NCBI GenBank assembly: GCA_003313425.1
Contig: NHZP01000006.1
Coordinates: forward strand, 1,116,001 to 1,180,000
DNA length: 64,000 nucleotides
Direction of reading: 5' to 3'
From: Pseudopyrenochaeta lycopersici
Lineage: Eukaryota; Ascomycota; Dothideomycetes; Pleosporales; Pseudopyrenochaetaceae
Numbering within the stretch: the first letter of the stretch is position 1; every line of letters begins with the position of its first letter. The translations under genes were made by a program, and so were the position numbers. The notes under the pieces were generated by a model. It saw nothing but the letters and a program-made list of their open reading frames with translations. It made no database searches and had not been told where the DNA came from. This document shows positions 22,913 through 34,369 of the stretch, piece by piece.

Positions 22913-24827
22913 CTACTTCCCTCCGCCAATTATCTGCCATTCTCCATTTAGTCTAACAGTGTCAGAAAGGTGCGCACCATTTGAGATAGATTGCTGCCCA
23001 TAATCGGGCGGCAGAACATTGACTAAACTCGCTGCCACCTTGGGAATGTCGAACGGAATGCCAGGCTGATAGGTAGCCAAACTACCATACCAGCGGCAGG
23101 AAATCGTGTTATCGGAAGTTGTGCAAGAGTAATATGGATATATGCTCCAGTCGAATGAACCGGAACCAGAAAAGTAGAGCCTGTATCGAATCAGTATGCT
23201 CCAAATATACATATAGAACCAAAACTTACGGATGACTTGGATCCTTATCGGTGCACTGCCATACTTTTTCTTGTGTGATGACCTTGGTATGTGGATTAAA
23301 ACTATATGTGCAATTCCAATGTTGATCCTTTGGCTTCCCATCATAGTATACTGTGCAAGTATATCTAGATCTGTATCAGCAATCAAATGCTCCATTCATG
23401 GCATCATCTTCGTGCTTACACTGTGTCAACTCCTGATCCTGCAATCGCTTCATTCTTGTAAAAGAAATAATCCGCAAATCCCGGTCCAGTCAATCCAGTC
23501 GAGAACCGCGCCAGAGTGGCGCTGTCGGAATCATTCGCGGGGAAAGGATTCGTTGTGAAGCTCATACTGCGATAGTAGAATGTGGGGTTGATGACGCTGT
23601 CGAAAGTGCAGCCGCCATGAACTGGGTACGCCGTTATGAGAGAAAAGGGCGGCAGGATCTGTTTGGTGACTTGGATGCCGTCGACGGCTTGAGAGGATGC
23701 TGGGTCAGTACAGACGGTGATGATATCGTCAGGCGTCCCAGTAATTCCAGCATGCGATTCGCAGACTAGCTGGAGAGATATATCACCCGATGCTACGATT
23801 ACTGACCTGTATAACGTGTGAGTATGTACCGACGAGAACAAGATCAGGGGTCTGGGAAGGGGCCAGGTGCTTACGGATCAACGTTCGTTGCCGGATTCTC
23901 CAGACAGTACCACAGCTCCTCCACCTTTAAAGTGAAATTTGGCGCCGTACCAGACCAAGAGACATCAAGGATAATCTCATTGAATTCTCCACCCGTGCAA
24001 CGTAGCGGATTTGGGATCTCGGAGACAGTGCCGTCAGTGCCAATTGAAGGCGTGAAGCTGCACGATGCTTCATGAGTAATAGCATTATTGGTAACATTGA
24101 GTTTGAGATGTTGCCCCCTGGGCACGAAAGTACCTTCTGGAGTAGGCGGATCTAGACAGGTCACATCAGGACGGTACCATTGTTTGCATTGGCCCTTCGT
24201 ATAATTCTTGTACTCCACTGTGAGGTATGGGATCAGCCACTATACTATTATATTCTCCGATAATGAGAGATACACACCGCTGGATATAATCCATTGTTTC
24301 TCCCCGACATCAGCGCAGGTTGGGGCTTTATAGCCAAATGGAGGGATTGGTTGCGCTGGCGTGACTGGAACCGGAAGACTGAGACTGCCATGCACGAGAT
24401 AGGTGATGGGAGACACACAATCTGCACCTTCACAGGAAGTAATAGTTGTGCTCCCTTTGGCCGTGAAGATTGTTTTGTCGCCTTCATCCCCACAGACCCA
24501 AATTTCACTTACACCAATCACACTCCTCCCATCGTCTCCCTTTATCAGAGTAGCCCTCATCCCATCGCCTCCCGCCGAACTCTTACATTCCGTCTCCCCA
24601 GCATTACACGTGATAAAGGCAACCGACGTAGACTGAGAAGCACGATTGTCAGCCCTAAAGGTTGCGGTTCCCGCAACGACTTTGTAATCCGAGAGTACCC
24701 AGCTAGGAATCGTAAGAGATTTGTCTGTGCAACGGCCAGTCGGCCATGTTGGAGGGGATGGGATTTCAATGGCAAGGTTGGAGGTTGCTATAAAGAGTGT
24801 GATAAGGGCGAGGCAGAGAGTAAGCAT
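22913..24827 (-). CDS. Secreted cysteine-rich protein with three related modules
   Basis: Five exons (24827-24278, 24217-23875, 23806-23420, 23370-23230, 23180-22913) join in phase to 562 residues. The N-terminus is a signal peptide (MLTLCLALITLFIATS). I see no membrane anchor. Three loosely related Cys-rich modules each include a W-x-C block followed about 10-15 residues later by a beta-like G/S-rich strand: SEIWVCGDEGDKTIFTAKGS, VEELWYCLENPATN, and QEKVWQCTDKDPSH. Cys pairs and Asn-x-Ser/Thr sites suit an extracellular protein. The modules vaguely recall AA1-like secreted fungal proteins, but I cannot place the family. It may be an effector or a wall-associated protein. It sits at the edge of a gene-poor region. 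Confidence 0.8.
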
Positions 24828-26271
24828 TTTGCTTCAAAGTAAGGAGAAGACAGTATTGAGGTCAAGACGATCTCGTGAAAGATCAGATTTCGGACGATCA
24901 CTGTGTACCTATTTGTACCTCACCAAAGCTCCTGCATCGCGTATTCGATGGATTGAGCTATCGAGATGAGTGTTCCAGGGCGGTCGTCTAAAGATCCGGA
25001 TACGGAGATGGCCATAGTGAATGCGACAGACCTGGCTGATTCCGAAAGGCAAGGATGGGTTTATTGCACTTAGTGCGATCAATCTCCTGATCCCACTATG
25101 GCATACGGGCATTGTACGTAAATACTTGATTTGCCATCCCTTGACAGACCGGTTGAGGGTGTACAGAATTACAAAGTGTAACTTAATATATTGGAAAGGA
25201 CCCGTGTCTTACATGTGAGACCAATCATAACGTCAACCTGGGACTTGCGTACAATTCTGTCGATTTAGCCTAGGGAGCCGATACCTCACTCAAGGTAGCA
25301 TTGAGTAGAGATATTGCCGGAAAAGCCAATTCTGCATTTACGAATAGACCTGACTTCAAGGCTGATGTGATTCGGCGTAATGTATGCTTTCTAGATCATC
25401 TTGGAAGCCAGAATAATGAACTGCTTTCACAACTCCCAGTTAAGAACGGTGTGATGTGGAAAGTAAAAAAGTGTTTGCGATGACCGCAACCCCCAAAATT
25501 CTGATAAGGATAAGAAATTATGGTTTTCTTACTCCCTTTCACTCTTCAAGGCTGCTCTGTCGTAACAACTAAATACACAGGAAGATCAGTCACTTCGAAA
25601 GTAGAATCGGCCCTGTTTGTGCTACTATCCTCGACGATACCAGTCTCCAAGTACTCAGCGTCTAAATCCAACAGCTCTTCCGGACCCAAGCCTTTTCAAC
25701 CCAAAGGTCGTCGGCAAATTCAGTGTGTTGACGGACTATATAGTCTGGCCGGATGAGAGAGTACTAGCTATGGAGTCAACATATTTGCTCATGGCCAAGA
25801 TGAATGCTTAATAGACCATTTAGATCTAAACGCTAGAGCTCTGAGAAGGGAGCGGGCACAGGTGTGAACTTTCGGGGACGACCAGAATTGAAGAATGCAG
25901 ACAAGTCTGGCAGGCGCAGAGATGACTTAAGCGTAAAGACTGTTTCGAGACTTAGGCAGGAGGTGCCGATAGTCGCTTAGAGCGATAGTGTGCATCTTAT
26001 GAAGCTAGTCATAGGTACCAATGGCCAAAAGCGCAATAGGGTTGTTGCTAGGCATTGTGACAAAAGAAGCAAGGCTTCATATAGTCATTGCGTATCAATA
26101 CCGGGCTCAGTCATAAGCTTAGTCCACTTCCGAAGCTAGCGGTCGTCGATATTGTATCTTCTCGGCTCCATGGGGAAGACCATTCACTTTGCGATGAGCA
26201 TAATATGTTCCTAGTGATTAAGAGCGTTCGTGGTTCTCCCATCTCAGACAATGACCAATCCGTGTCAAAGA
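24828..26271. other. Gene-poor region with short coding-like scraps
   Basis: No intact gene was found. Around 25560-25811 (+) two or three short frames in different registers look coding-like; the last has an acidic/hydrophobic tail ending at 25811. This could be a decayed gene, but I cannot identify it. The rest shows no repeat, tRNA or transposase. Confidence 0.3.
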
Positions 26272-27074
26272 CTAGACTAGCAGTGGTATTCTTCTATCAT
26301 GATATTCGTGTGGTTCTTGCTGTCTGTGAACCGCCCTTTCCGCTCGCTGGCGGGAAAGAACAGCGAAAGCTCCATGTGGATTGCGACGGTATTCGTAGAT
26401 TGGGCCGATCCAGAAATGAAGCCATGTGTTGTCAGCCACCCGACCACAGACACATAAGCAGCCACTAAACGTTAAATTCCATTGTCTTTTGGTGGTAGTC
26501 TTGTCGATGTTAGGTTCCACTCTTTGGGCTCGATGCGAAAGTCCACAATTTGGACAAAGCTGTCCATACGAAAGTAAACCAGATATTTCGTAATAATCCC
26601 TCGGAAGGACCCTATCAATATCTAACAATCTCAGAACTTCCGTCGTGCAGCATCGGCGGCAAAGTATATGTTCGCAGAGGTAGCATTTTAAGCGCTTAAA
26701 CGGATGTGGACCTTTCCAGTGAGTCAGCTCTTGCTGCCACGTTGAGAAGCGAAGTTAGTGTACATCCAACATGCAATTCTTCTTAAAAGTCTTACCTCAT
26801 GTCCTCGGCAGCATTTCCATAAACCGTCGCCGTTGAGCTTATCAAGCAGAAGGTGGAGACGGTCGCGGCGCCTGTAGGGAGAGTCTGTAAAGTCTGTAAA
26901 GCCTAAAACTTCCTCAAATGTCCGAGGCGGAGGATTAACACGCTCAACCGCGTTCAGTTTGATTGTTAAATCTTTCTCTGCGCTTCTATCGCTGATCAAA
27001 TACATGATCTTGCGGGCAAGAGCGGCCATGGCCCGAAATATTGATTGGCTCATGTAGGCGGTGATCATCTGCAT
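26272..27074 (-). CDS. Probable double zinc-ribbon protein, fungal family
   Basis: Two exons (27074-26796 and 26733-26272) with a 62-nt intron (GTAAGA donor, GGCAG acceptor, phase 0) give 246 residues. The C-terminal half has four Cys pairs: WKCCRGHE, CYLCEHILCRRCC, CPNCGLSH and CLCVCG. These are separated by a conserved-looking ELTHWKGPHPFK segment and a TWLHFWIG motif. This is the layout of the 'probable double zinc ribbon' proteins common in Pleosporales and relatives, function unknown. The N-terminal ~90 residues are less conserved and the exact start is uncertain (ATGs at 27074 and 27068). It stands alone in a gene-poor stretch. Confidence 0.72.
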
Positions 27075-29050
27075 GGAGTACGTCGATGAATTATTATGAT
27101 ACTATTGGGGCACGTCGTATGAGTTCTAATCAGTAGCATACGAAGGCTTGTCTCAGTGCATCTTCGTTAGCCAGCCTTGTCGAGGACTCCTAGACATTGT
27201 TGAAAACTCCTCTGGCGCGGGGTCAGCCCTACCATCCCATGTACAACACAAGTAAACGTACGAATTCCAGAAGTTCTTTGCAGGCATGTTATCGCTTTGG
27301 TAAAAAGGCCGCCTCAATAAGTGTGCCAAAAGACAGGCAGAATGGCTGCCTAGCCTCCAATGGCGGAAACAACAAATCGCGCAAGTGCGTAATACGGTAG
27401 GTGTGGAGTCATTGCTAAATCTGGCGAACGATGTTGCGAGCCACCCATCGCTGCACAACTACGCCGTTCTGCAGGATGTCCATGCTAAATTTGAGTAACT
27501 AGGTTTCTGGGTTGTGGAAGCCAATGAGACTCGTCTGCGATAGGGTAAGCACACGTACATCAGCACAACTGTCAGCTGCTTCCAGGGAACAACACAAGCT
27601 TCGCATGATTAGCGCACTCAGTTGTAATACTTACATTGACATGTCCAAATATGCAGAAAAATAACTCTCAATTAGTCTTATTGGAGCAAGATGTACCTTT
27701 TTCAAACCTGTCCCACCTTTCAGGCCACCACCATATCGATCCTAAATTTGACCTCTCTTCTATTATCTTCTCGTGTTGCGAATGCCTTATGCCAAACGCT
27801 ACAAACAACAGCCAATATGGCGCCTTTAGGAAATGGATACACGCACCCACAAAATGCGTTGACAAAACATATGCGTAGGAGAGATGGGCCTGAGGAAATG
27901 GCTGGCGGGGTTGGCTTGCAATATCGAAGGTGATGAGAATGGTGTGCTTGGACTGACCCAAAGTGTTGTTGCAGCCAAACAATCGTATGGACAGTATGTA
28001 AGGAAGGCTAAGGTTCTCACATCATGATTGGTCAACTCATTGAGAAGCTTGTATAGTGCGTCATCGCAGTGGTGCTGAACCGCCAATGAATTCGTGTGGA
28101 TTAGAGAATTTCAAACATGCAAAGTCAAGTTGAGAGAAGAAATGCATTAGGATTGTCCACGACTCGAAAAGAATTGCCAGTTGACCTAGATGTCGAAGGT
28201 CGTAGTTATTGTTGCAACGCTACTGCGATCCGATTCGGCATGAAGGCCTCCACAGAGCAGCTTTATTGACCATGATGAGCTTTCGCCGTGGCCAACTCCA
28301 TGAAGGCAAGCTCGCCTTAGTTGATGTGCATTTCAAGCAGCGCTTCAAGGCCAGTCGTTCTTCAACTCAACCCAGAGATGGCTCGTAGGCTCACAAGCCG
28401 TACGAGGTTTCAAATCGTTCGTGCTAGCGATTACACGCAGATAGTTGGCGGGAGAGTCGGAATCTAGATAGCTGACATGCAGTTGTGCGACCAGAGGAAC
28501 AAGGTTACAAAGGATTATCTAAGATCCGTGAGTTTACCACTCGAGATTTGTCCACGGTTGATAGCGTCAGGACTTTAACACTCGAGGGATTGTCAACATG
28601 AATCAGAAAAGCTTAAGAGAGAAAGATTTTTTCGAGTGGAAACGTGAACTTATGTAATGTTGAGATTGATCGCCGTAGGAGCACGCATCATTCTTGCATT
28701 CAGGGTAAGCGCGATGGGGCAGAATCGACCAGGAAAGCAAGTGCAACGATGCTCCTTCTTCAAGTTAGCGCCTGAGAAACTTGGATGTTATGAAGGAATG
28801 CTCATTGAGGTATCTTGACTGTTCATTATTACCACGAACCCTTCGTTCCAGGCGTCCGTTCCACAGCGCGATCCGAAGGGGGAACCACAAAACCAGACGT
28901 AGATGTTCACACACATTATACACAAGCTCTTTCCCATCCACATACGGATTTGCGACCTTACATCATTGTCACAGACCAATGACCTTGATTCACTCCGCCA
29001 TGCTCTAATCCGTCTCATCTTCGCATCATTTCAATCGGCTCGGGGGTATC
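27075..29050. other. Gene-poor region with possible decayed coding remnants
   Basis: I find no intact gene in 2 kb. On the minus strand about 28400-28110, one frame reads like coding sequence but is broken by several TAA/TGA stops, and a second frame nearby (about 28190-28060) reads well for ~45 residues. On the plus strand 28320-28470 is also open. These could be remnants of one or more degraded genes; strand and identity are undecided. Confidence 0.3.
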
Positions 29051-29303
29051 TTAAGCTGGGGGCTTTCCGGTAAGAGCCGCTTGCCTCTGTGACCACATAT
29101 TAGAAGGCTGTTAGATGCAGCATGAGAGGCGCACGACATACCTTCTTATTGATGAACATGGCAATAACAAGGATGGCGACCAAGAAGACAATGACCAACA
29201 CAACGATGACACCAACTTCACGCTGGGCCCAGTTCTTGCGCTTGACCAATTGGTGAACAGCGTACTCGCTGCGAGCTAGGAGAGACATGTTGATGGCTGC
29301 CAT
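29051..29303 (-). CDS. Small single-span membrane protein, 65 residues
   Basis: ATG at 29303 (exon 29303-29142), a 55-nt intron with GTATGT donor, CTAAC branch-like site and CACAG acceptor, then exon 29086-29051, joined in phase 0. An amphipathic N-terminus with an SEYAVHQLVKRKNWAQRE segment precedes one strongly hydrophobic span of about 23 residues, then a short basic tail ending GKPPA. The positive charges before the span and the tryptophan suggest an internal signal anchor. The pattern (RKNWA-x-RE-x-GVIVV) recalls a widespread small fungal protein of unknown role. A nearer acceptor would leave a 34-nt intron, which is too short to be likely. Confidence 0.7.
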
Positions 29304-31050
29304 TGTTGTTGTGGATTTCTGTAGCGTAAAGTCAGACAAGAACCTTCAAAAAGATGCGATAGAATGCTATCCAGATATCGCAACGCCGGAGAAGAGCCAT
29401 CTGTTTGGATCCATCCGCGAGGCTTGTTGAGGGGTCCTTGGCTAAGCTTTGTCGCAATGCTGGAAATGGCGCAGAATGCGATAACGTGCGACAATCATCA
29501 CAATGACCTCGGAAATTCGACATGATGCTTACATTTACGAATTGAATCGGTCGGCTAGCGAATTCCAATGAGATTCGAGCTGATTGAAGCTATTCGAAGC
29601 TGTTGAAAGAAGCGGAAGCTTGCTTGTCAGCTAGTCGGATCAACCCACAGAACGTCGCGACGGCAGCAGTAAACACGGAGGACTCGATGGAAGAGGTCGA
29701 CAGGGCATCAAGAGTGAGAAACCAGAATCCTCGAGGTAGCTACCCGCTTTTAAACTGGCCGGTTCGCCGAAAATTTCTGCAAACAATGAGGCATTTTGTT
29801 TTGGCGGTCTCTCCGCCCACGGGCCCAAGCGGGCTGTCCGGGAATTGCAAGCTTGACATGGGGTGGCAAGCAATCGCATCGGCTGGGCAACGAAAATGGA
29901 TATTACTTACTTGAGTCGCGACAACAATTGAGTACAGTTGAGATTGGATTGAAGGGTTGAGGATGCGAAAGAGGAGCAGCTGTGTGAGGAGTAGAAGAGG
30001 CTGGGACCTTGCAACGTGCAGGTGAGGAGAGCTAAACTGGCCCAGATCGAACTACTCGAACAAGCCAATCACGCGAAATGCGTCGCCTGTCTCGTGGATG
30101 GGAGGGATCGGCAGAATCCTTATTCGCTTGCACATCACCGACCCGCTCAGAGGCCAATTCATTATCATGCTCTGATCAAGCTCAGCTCTATGGCGACCAG
30201 TTTCCTTCGCAGCTCTATCTATGCTCGTCAGTCCTCAAAGAGCTCACCTACTCCGCACAGTTGCGTTGAGTTGCTGCATGCCGCCGCTGACGCTACTGTT
30301 CGGCTCCACCAGGGACCCCTGCGAGGTCATTAACCATTCGTGTGGTGAAAAGCACCGAGTTATGTCATTGCCCGCTGCTTATCGTTCCTGACTGATGGTT
30401 GCCCGAGTCTGCCGCGAGCCGGCGCTGCTTCTCCAGGCAAGAAGGTGGGTCGCAAAAGGAATTCACAATCGGGAACTTTGTGCGTGGCCGGAAATGCCTC
30501 ATTTCCAGAGCGTGCCTCGCGCTCAACAGCCCAGCGCGCTATCTGCGTAGCGCGCTCAAATTCACGGGCAAAATGCGCGGGATGGGCGCCTTTGGTTAGC
30601 GTGAGTGTTTGCGTCTGGGATCATCACTAAGCTTTGTGCCAAGATCCGGGGGCAGAGACACAGCAGAAAGGTTGGCAGTATTGGCGTCTCTGCTTTGCGG
30701 CCTGTGAACCAAGTATAAAATTTCTATAGTGACGATCGGTATAATACAACACTGTTTCATCTCCGCTCAGACAGACCCTTAAGGTACTTAAAGTTTAAGG
30801 TCCTTAAGGGTCTTCGTTCTTGTCAACAGGTCGTACTGGGCGAATCTACCAAACTACAAAGCGTTGCTTCAAGAACAATGCTCCTCAGGAGCCTTCAGCT
30901 ACGCAGCTTTCGTAGCAGTATTACCTGGCCATTTAGTTATAACATAGTCCATGACTCGGGATGAAATATTGTGTTTCGCTTGATCGTAGCCAAGCATCCC
31001 TGCTCCACAACCGCCTGATGAGAACCATGATCAAACAAATTCATACTTTC
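29304..31050. other. Intergenic region with a long palindrome
   Basis: A 1.7-kb gap between the small membrane-protein gene (its promoter, right-facing) and the 3' end of ATG5. Short frames near 29600-30600 are unsupported. The one clear structure is the 41-nt palindrome at 30773-30813, listed separately. Confidence 0.4.
30773..30813. repeat. 41-nt near-perfect palindrome
   Basis: A perfect 12-bp inverted repeat (30773-30784 and 30802-30813, AGACCCTTAAGG and its complement) encloses a second one (30787-30792 and 30794-30799, CTTAAA/TTTAAG) around a single central base. Over 41 nt only two of 20 pairs fail. As RNA it would form a near-complete hairpin. It lies about 240 nt beyond the ATG5 stop. 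It may be a 3'-end processing element, a factor-binding site or a small mobile-element end; sequence alone does not decide. Confidence 0.75.
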
Positions 31051-32103
31051 TTAGCTCATCATCACCACAGCAATGTGGAGCCAACCATCCAAGTAAGTAG
31101 TCGCTCGGATCAAGTCCTCCACATTAGCACTCAGTGGTAAGACGGCACCGTGCAGCACTGCCTGTGCGAGAAGCGGGCTCCGTCTGCTGGGGAATAAAGT
31201 TGGGAGGATCTGATTCAAGGCGGTGCCTATGGTCTGAGGTTGGCCTTTAAGATGTCAGCCCATGAGTTTCGTGTAAATTGTTTTCATGAAAGACATACGC
31301 GATGAAAGATTCGGCGTTACCAAACTCTGCACCACCCTCAAACTGCCCGGACTCGCCTCTTCCTTCGGGCTATCTGATGCGGCGTGTGGAAGGTACAATC
31401 TCATTGGCAGATGTCGCAAGTTTACTCCTTGAGGGTTCAGTAGCTTCTGGTTGATGGGGTTGTACAGCGAAAAGTCATGCTGCTTGACGGCATCCCAAAG
31501 TTGCGTGCTATCTTCTTTGCTTAAGAACATGACTGTTTTTCCCGTCCCCGTGCGCAGATAGTCCGCCTCTTTGACGCTGTTCTTAAACAGATCATGTAAT
31601 ACATTGTCTTCATTGTCGAGACGGACGAGTTGCTCTGTTGGGTACGAGGAAAAGTGCACGGTTAGTCTCCATGGCAGCCGTTGGTGTTCATCTTCTGTTG
31701 GCTCCGGCTTGTTGGATGGCGAAGAGATGTCCGGTGGATATGCAGGTTCAGCACCAGAGTATAAGTCATACAGGAGACCAAGGGGATAGTGCCATTTCAA
31801 TGGAACCCCTTCATAAGATAACCAAGTGTCTGCTGGTGAAACATCTGGATATATCAAGCTGCTTTGAAAGAAGGCATACAGCCTAGTCTTCACTAGCCCT
31901 AGATACGAAATTCGTGGAAACTGTATCTGCCAACATGTCAGTACATGTTGCTGGCTAGGCTGCTGCTTGGGAATGCAATTTACTAAATAGGGATCCGACT
32001 CATCATACGTCCTACAATCCCCCTTGTGCAACCGAATCTCCAACGGAATACTGCCATTCCAAACACTGTGCCGTAATCTACTCGTGACGTCTCGCGAACC
32101 CAT
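31051..32103 (-). CDS. ATG5: Autophagy protein ATG5
   Basis: Three exons (32103-31984, 31926-31299, 31244-31051) give 313 residues. The start MGSRDVTSRL leads into VWNGSIPLEIRLH, the family's N-terminal ubiquitin-fold strand. Intron 1 is 57 nt and in frame, so the frame stays open across it; splicing restores DPYL-IQFPRISYL. The middle has WLSYEGVPLKWHYPLGLLYDL and the second ubiquitin-fold domain follows LPWRLTVHF. Intron 2 hides the true C-terminus (QTIGTALNQILP ... LDGWLHIAV). ATG5 is conjugated to ATG12 and, with ATG16, acts as the E3 for ATG8 lipidation on the phagophore. The acceptor Lys was not pinpointed. The 236-bp gap to the next gene is a likely shared promoter. Confidence 0.95.
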
Positions 32104-32339
32104 CGGAGCTTCCAAGACGAGATGCAGGCCAAAGGCCGGTTATGGTAGACTAAGGTAGATCGAATGGTGGGGTAGCAAGGCGGGGTTGGAGAAAGCTTGG
32201 ACCGGGTGCAGCAGGAACCCTTGAAAGTTGCTCGTGCGTCCAAAGTAAACAACCACTCAGGATGCGTGCAATTATGTAGTCCATCTACGCCTTCTTTTGC
32301 TTCCCATTCACCACCACCATGTGCGTTGCTTGACAGCAG

Positions 32340-33111
32340 ATGGTCGACCGCCATCCGCCTAGCTGGACCATGCATGTGGCACTCAATCGTAAACGCTCGC
32401 GCCTCGCCCTAGACTCGGACGATGAAGTACAACAGCGTAGAGAGCCCTCCCCTGCGCTTTCTACGCTTAGCGATACGCTGAAGAGGTCGAAAACGCAGTG
32501 TGAACTAGACGAGCTGGACATCATCAGTCCAGACGAGGCGTGGAATGTTGACGTGGATGCTATACTCGCCAGCAACACCATTGCTACTCCACTTACAGCG
32601 AGATTCGAGGCGCATGATAATTGGTGTAGATATAAGAAGGGAGAGAGTTTATTGGTACTTTGTGTTCAGGGGAATGTGCATGTGCATTATGATCTGCTCT
32701 GGTAGCCTACCCCCATATCCAAAGGGAGGACGTATCGCTAATCATCATATCCGCAGCTCTGCACTTCCAGATCTCTACATTATTTCACCTTCCCTCCAAG
32801 CCTTCGTCCTATGCCACGACCCCTCGTCACACATCCTCTCTACCAGCGCGCCGTTTTCGCTCCCCTTAATCCAAGCCGCCACACCGTCAAATAATCACTT
32901 CGTTCGCCTTGGGCTGCTGCACCCACTTGGCGGGGGAAAGTTCCCATTAGATGCGCTGGTTGTTCTGGATGCGAAGGGAAGAAGGAGACTTGTGCTGCCG
33001 TTTGGTTGGGGAGCTGGGAAGCACGCTGGTACACCTGCGGGGCGGAGTATACAGATGCGGTTGATGGGGCTGCTATTGAGTTGCGTGGAGACGCTGGAAG
33101 CAGAGCGTTAA
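32340..33111 (+). CDS. Conserved-looking protein of unknown function, two exons
   Basis: Exon 1 (32340-32701) and exon 2 (32757-33111) join in phase across a 55-nt intron with a GTAGCC donor and a CGCTAATC branch 12 nt before the CAG acceptor, giving 238 residues (228 if the second Met at 32370 is used). The N-terminus is basic, with an RKRSRLALDSDDE segment resembling a nuclear localisation signal. The rest alternates short hydrophobic strands (LLVLCVQGNVHVHYDLLC, DLYIISPSLQAFVL) and a Gly-rich PLGGGKFPLDALVVLD segment. No family is recognised. It is divergent from ATG5. Confidence 0.68.
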
Positions 33112-33389
33112 GGCATGGCAAGCAGAAAGAACAATGCGTGGAAGTAAATGATACCCTAAATTTCTGCGTATAACAGTACATGCGAATCGATTCAATGAAG
33201 AACGGCAAGCGCGCAGGAACAAGTCAGCACAATGCATTGCAGTACATTAGACGTGGAAATGTTGACTAAGTCGTATATTACTATTTCACGGCTATCACAA
33301 TCGTTCCATGCATCACGGCTAGTGGATCTCTTGTCCAGCAAGCTCATGTCGTACCGAGTGTGCCAGTGCTAAGCATTCCAGCCCAAACA

Positions 33390-33897
33390 CTAACCAAGCC
33401 TAGTCTCCTTGTCCTGGATGGGGATGTCTTTGCCAGTCTTGCTCTTGTACTGACCACGGATGAAGTCGGAAATCTGCTCGTCCTTGGCTTGCTCGGCAGC
33501 AGACTGTGTGACACCAAGATCAGTCTTTTAAAGTCCGGAGACAAGCGGAAGAGTGGTGGCTTACCTCATTGTCCTGGGGACCTTGGCCAAGGAACTTCTC
33601 TTGTACATAGTCGACGCCTGCGCGTTGCTGTTAGTCTCTTGATAAAAGCAGCAGCTAGCTTTGCTAAAAAAAGAGGGGTCGCTAGGAACGGATGGACGTA
33701 CCCTTGTCAAGGTAATCCTCGTTCTTCTCGCTCTCCTTGCCGCCGCCAGCAGCAGTGTTGAGCTTGTCGCCAATACCGCTGAGGAAACCTCCTCCACCCT
33801 GCTTCTGTTCACCAGACGATGAGCCGTGGCCGACTTGCTCGTTGCCTTGGTTCTGGCCGCTACCGCCGCTACCGGTCAACTTGTTGACGAAATCCAT
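33390..33897 (-). CDS. Small hydrophilic stress protein, DDR48-like
   Basis: Three exons (33897-33702, 33617-33565, 33503-33390) give 120 residues. The Gly/Gln/Ser-rich N-terminal half is disordered. The C-terminal half has the conserved block YLDKGVDYVQEKFLGQGPQ, then an acidic-basic helix with QISDFIRGQYKSKTGKDIPI and the ending ETRLG. Close relatives in filamentous fungi are commonly annotated as DNA damage-responsive protein 48, though the link to yeast Ddr48 is weak. The product is soluble, strongly hydrophilic, with no Cys. A role in stress protection is inferred from family naming only. It is divergent from the CobW gene, 472 bp apart. Confidence 0.85.
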
Positions 33898-34369
33898 GTT
33901 ACTATTGTTGCTGAGGTTTGAGAAGAGGGAATTGAAGTGTGTAGTGGATAGTAAGTGAAAGGATCTCTTGCAAGAAGCGGAAGCAGGTATTTATGCGATC
34001 TCAAGCTTCAAGGATAAGGGTCTGGGGAGGCTGTGTAAATCAAGATCTAGCCCATGGAGATAGGTCTTGGTATTGCAACAAGCAGCTTGGTTTGCTTGCT
34101 TGATAGGTAAAGGATGCCGCGGGTGGTGTGTCTGGTGCATAGCGTAGCTTCATCCCCCACTTGGTACGCCATACGTCATTCTAGACCCCGCCAAATATTG
34201 CGTTTGCAGGGGTGACGAGCTGAACACCACGGCTGGGTTAGATCGTGAGACACGTGCTGCGGCCGCTCCGTTATCGATTGCGTTTCGGAATCCAAGAGCA
34301 TTTTTTGCCTCGAAGCATACCAGCTGAAGCTTGCGTGTCGTCTTGCGTGCGCACACCACCATTGTCGGC

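Noticed and set aside
28110..28440. Minus-strand frame broken by stops, read as a RIP-mutated pseudogene (CAA to TAA)
   Set aside because: The plus strand is also open and coding-like over part of it, and I cannot name a family, so neither gene identity nor RIP is supported enough to call.
29108..29141. 34-nt intron for the small membrane protein using the nearest CAG
   Set aside because: It is too short for fungal splicing. The next acceptor gives 55 nt, keeps the frame and leaves the CTAAC as a branch site.
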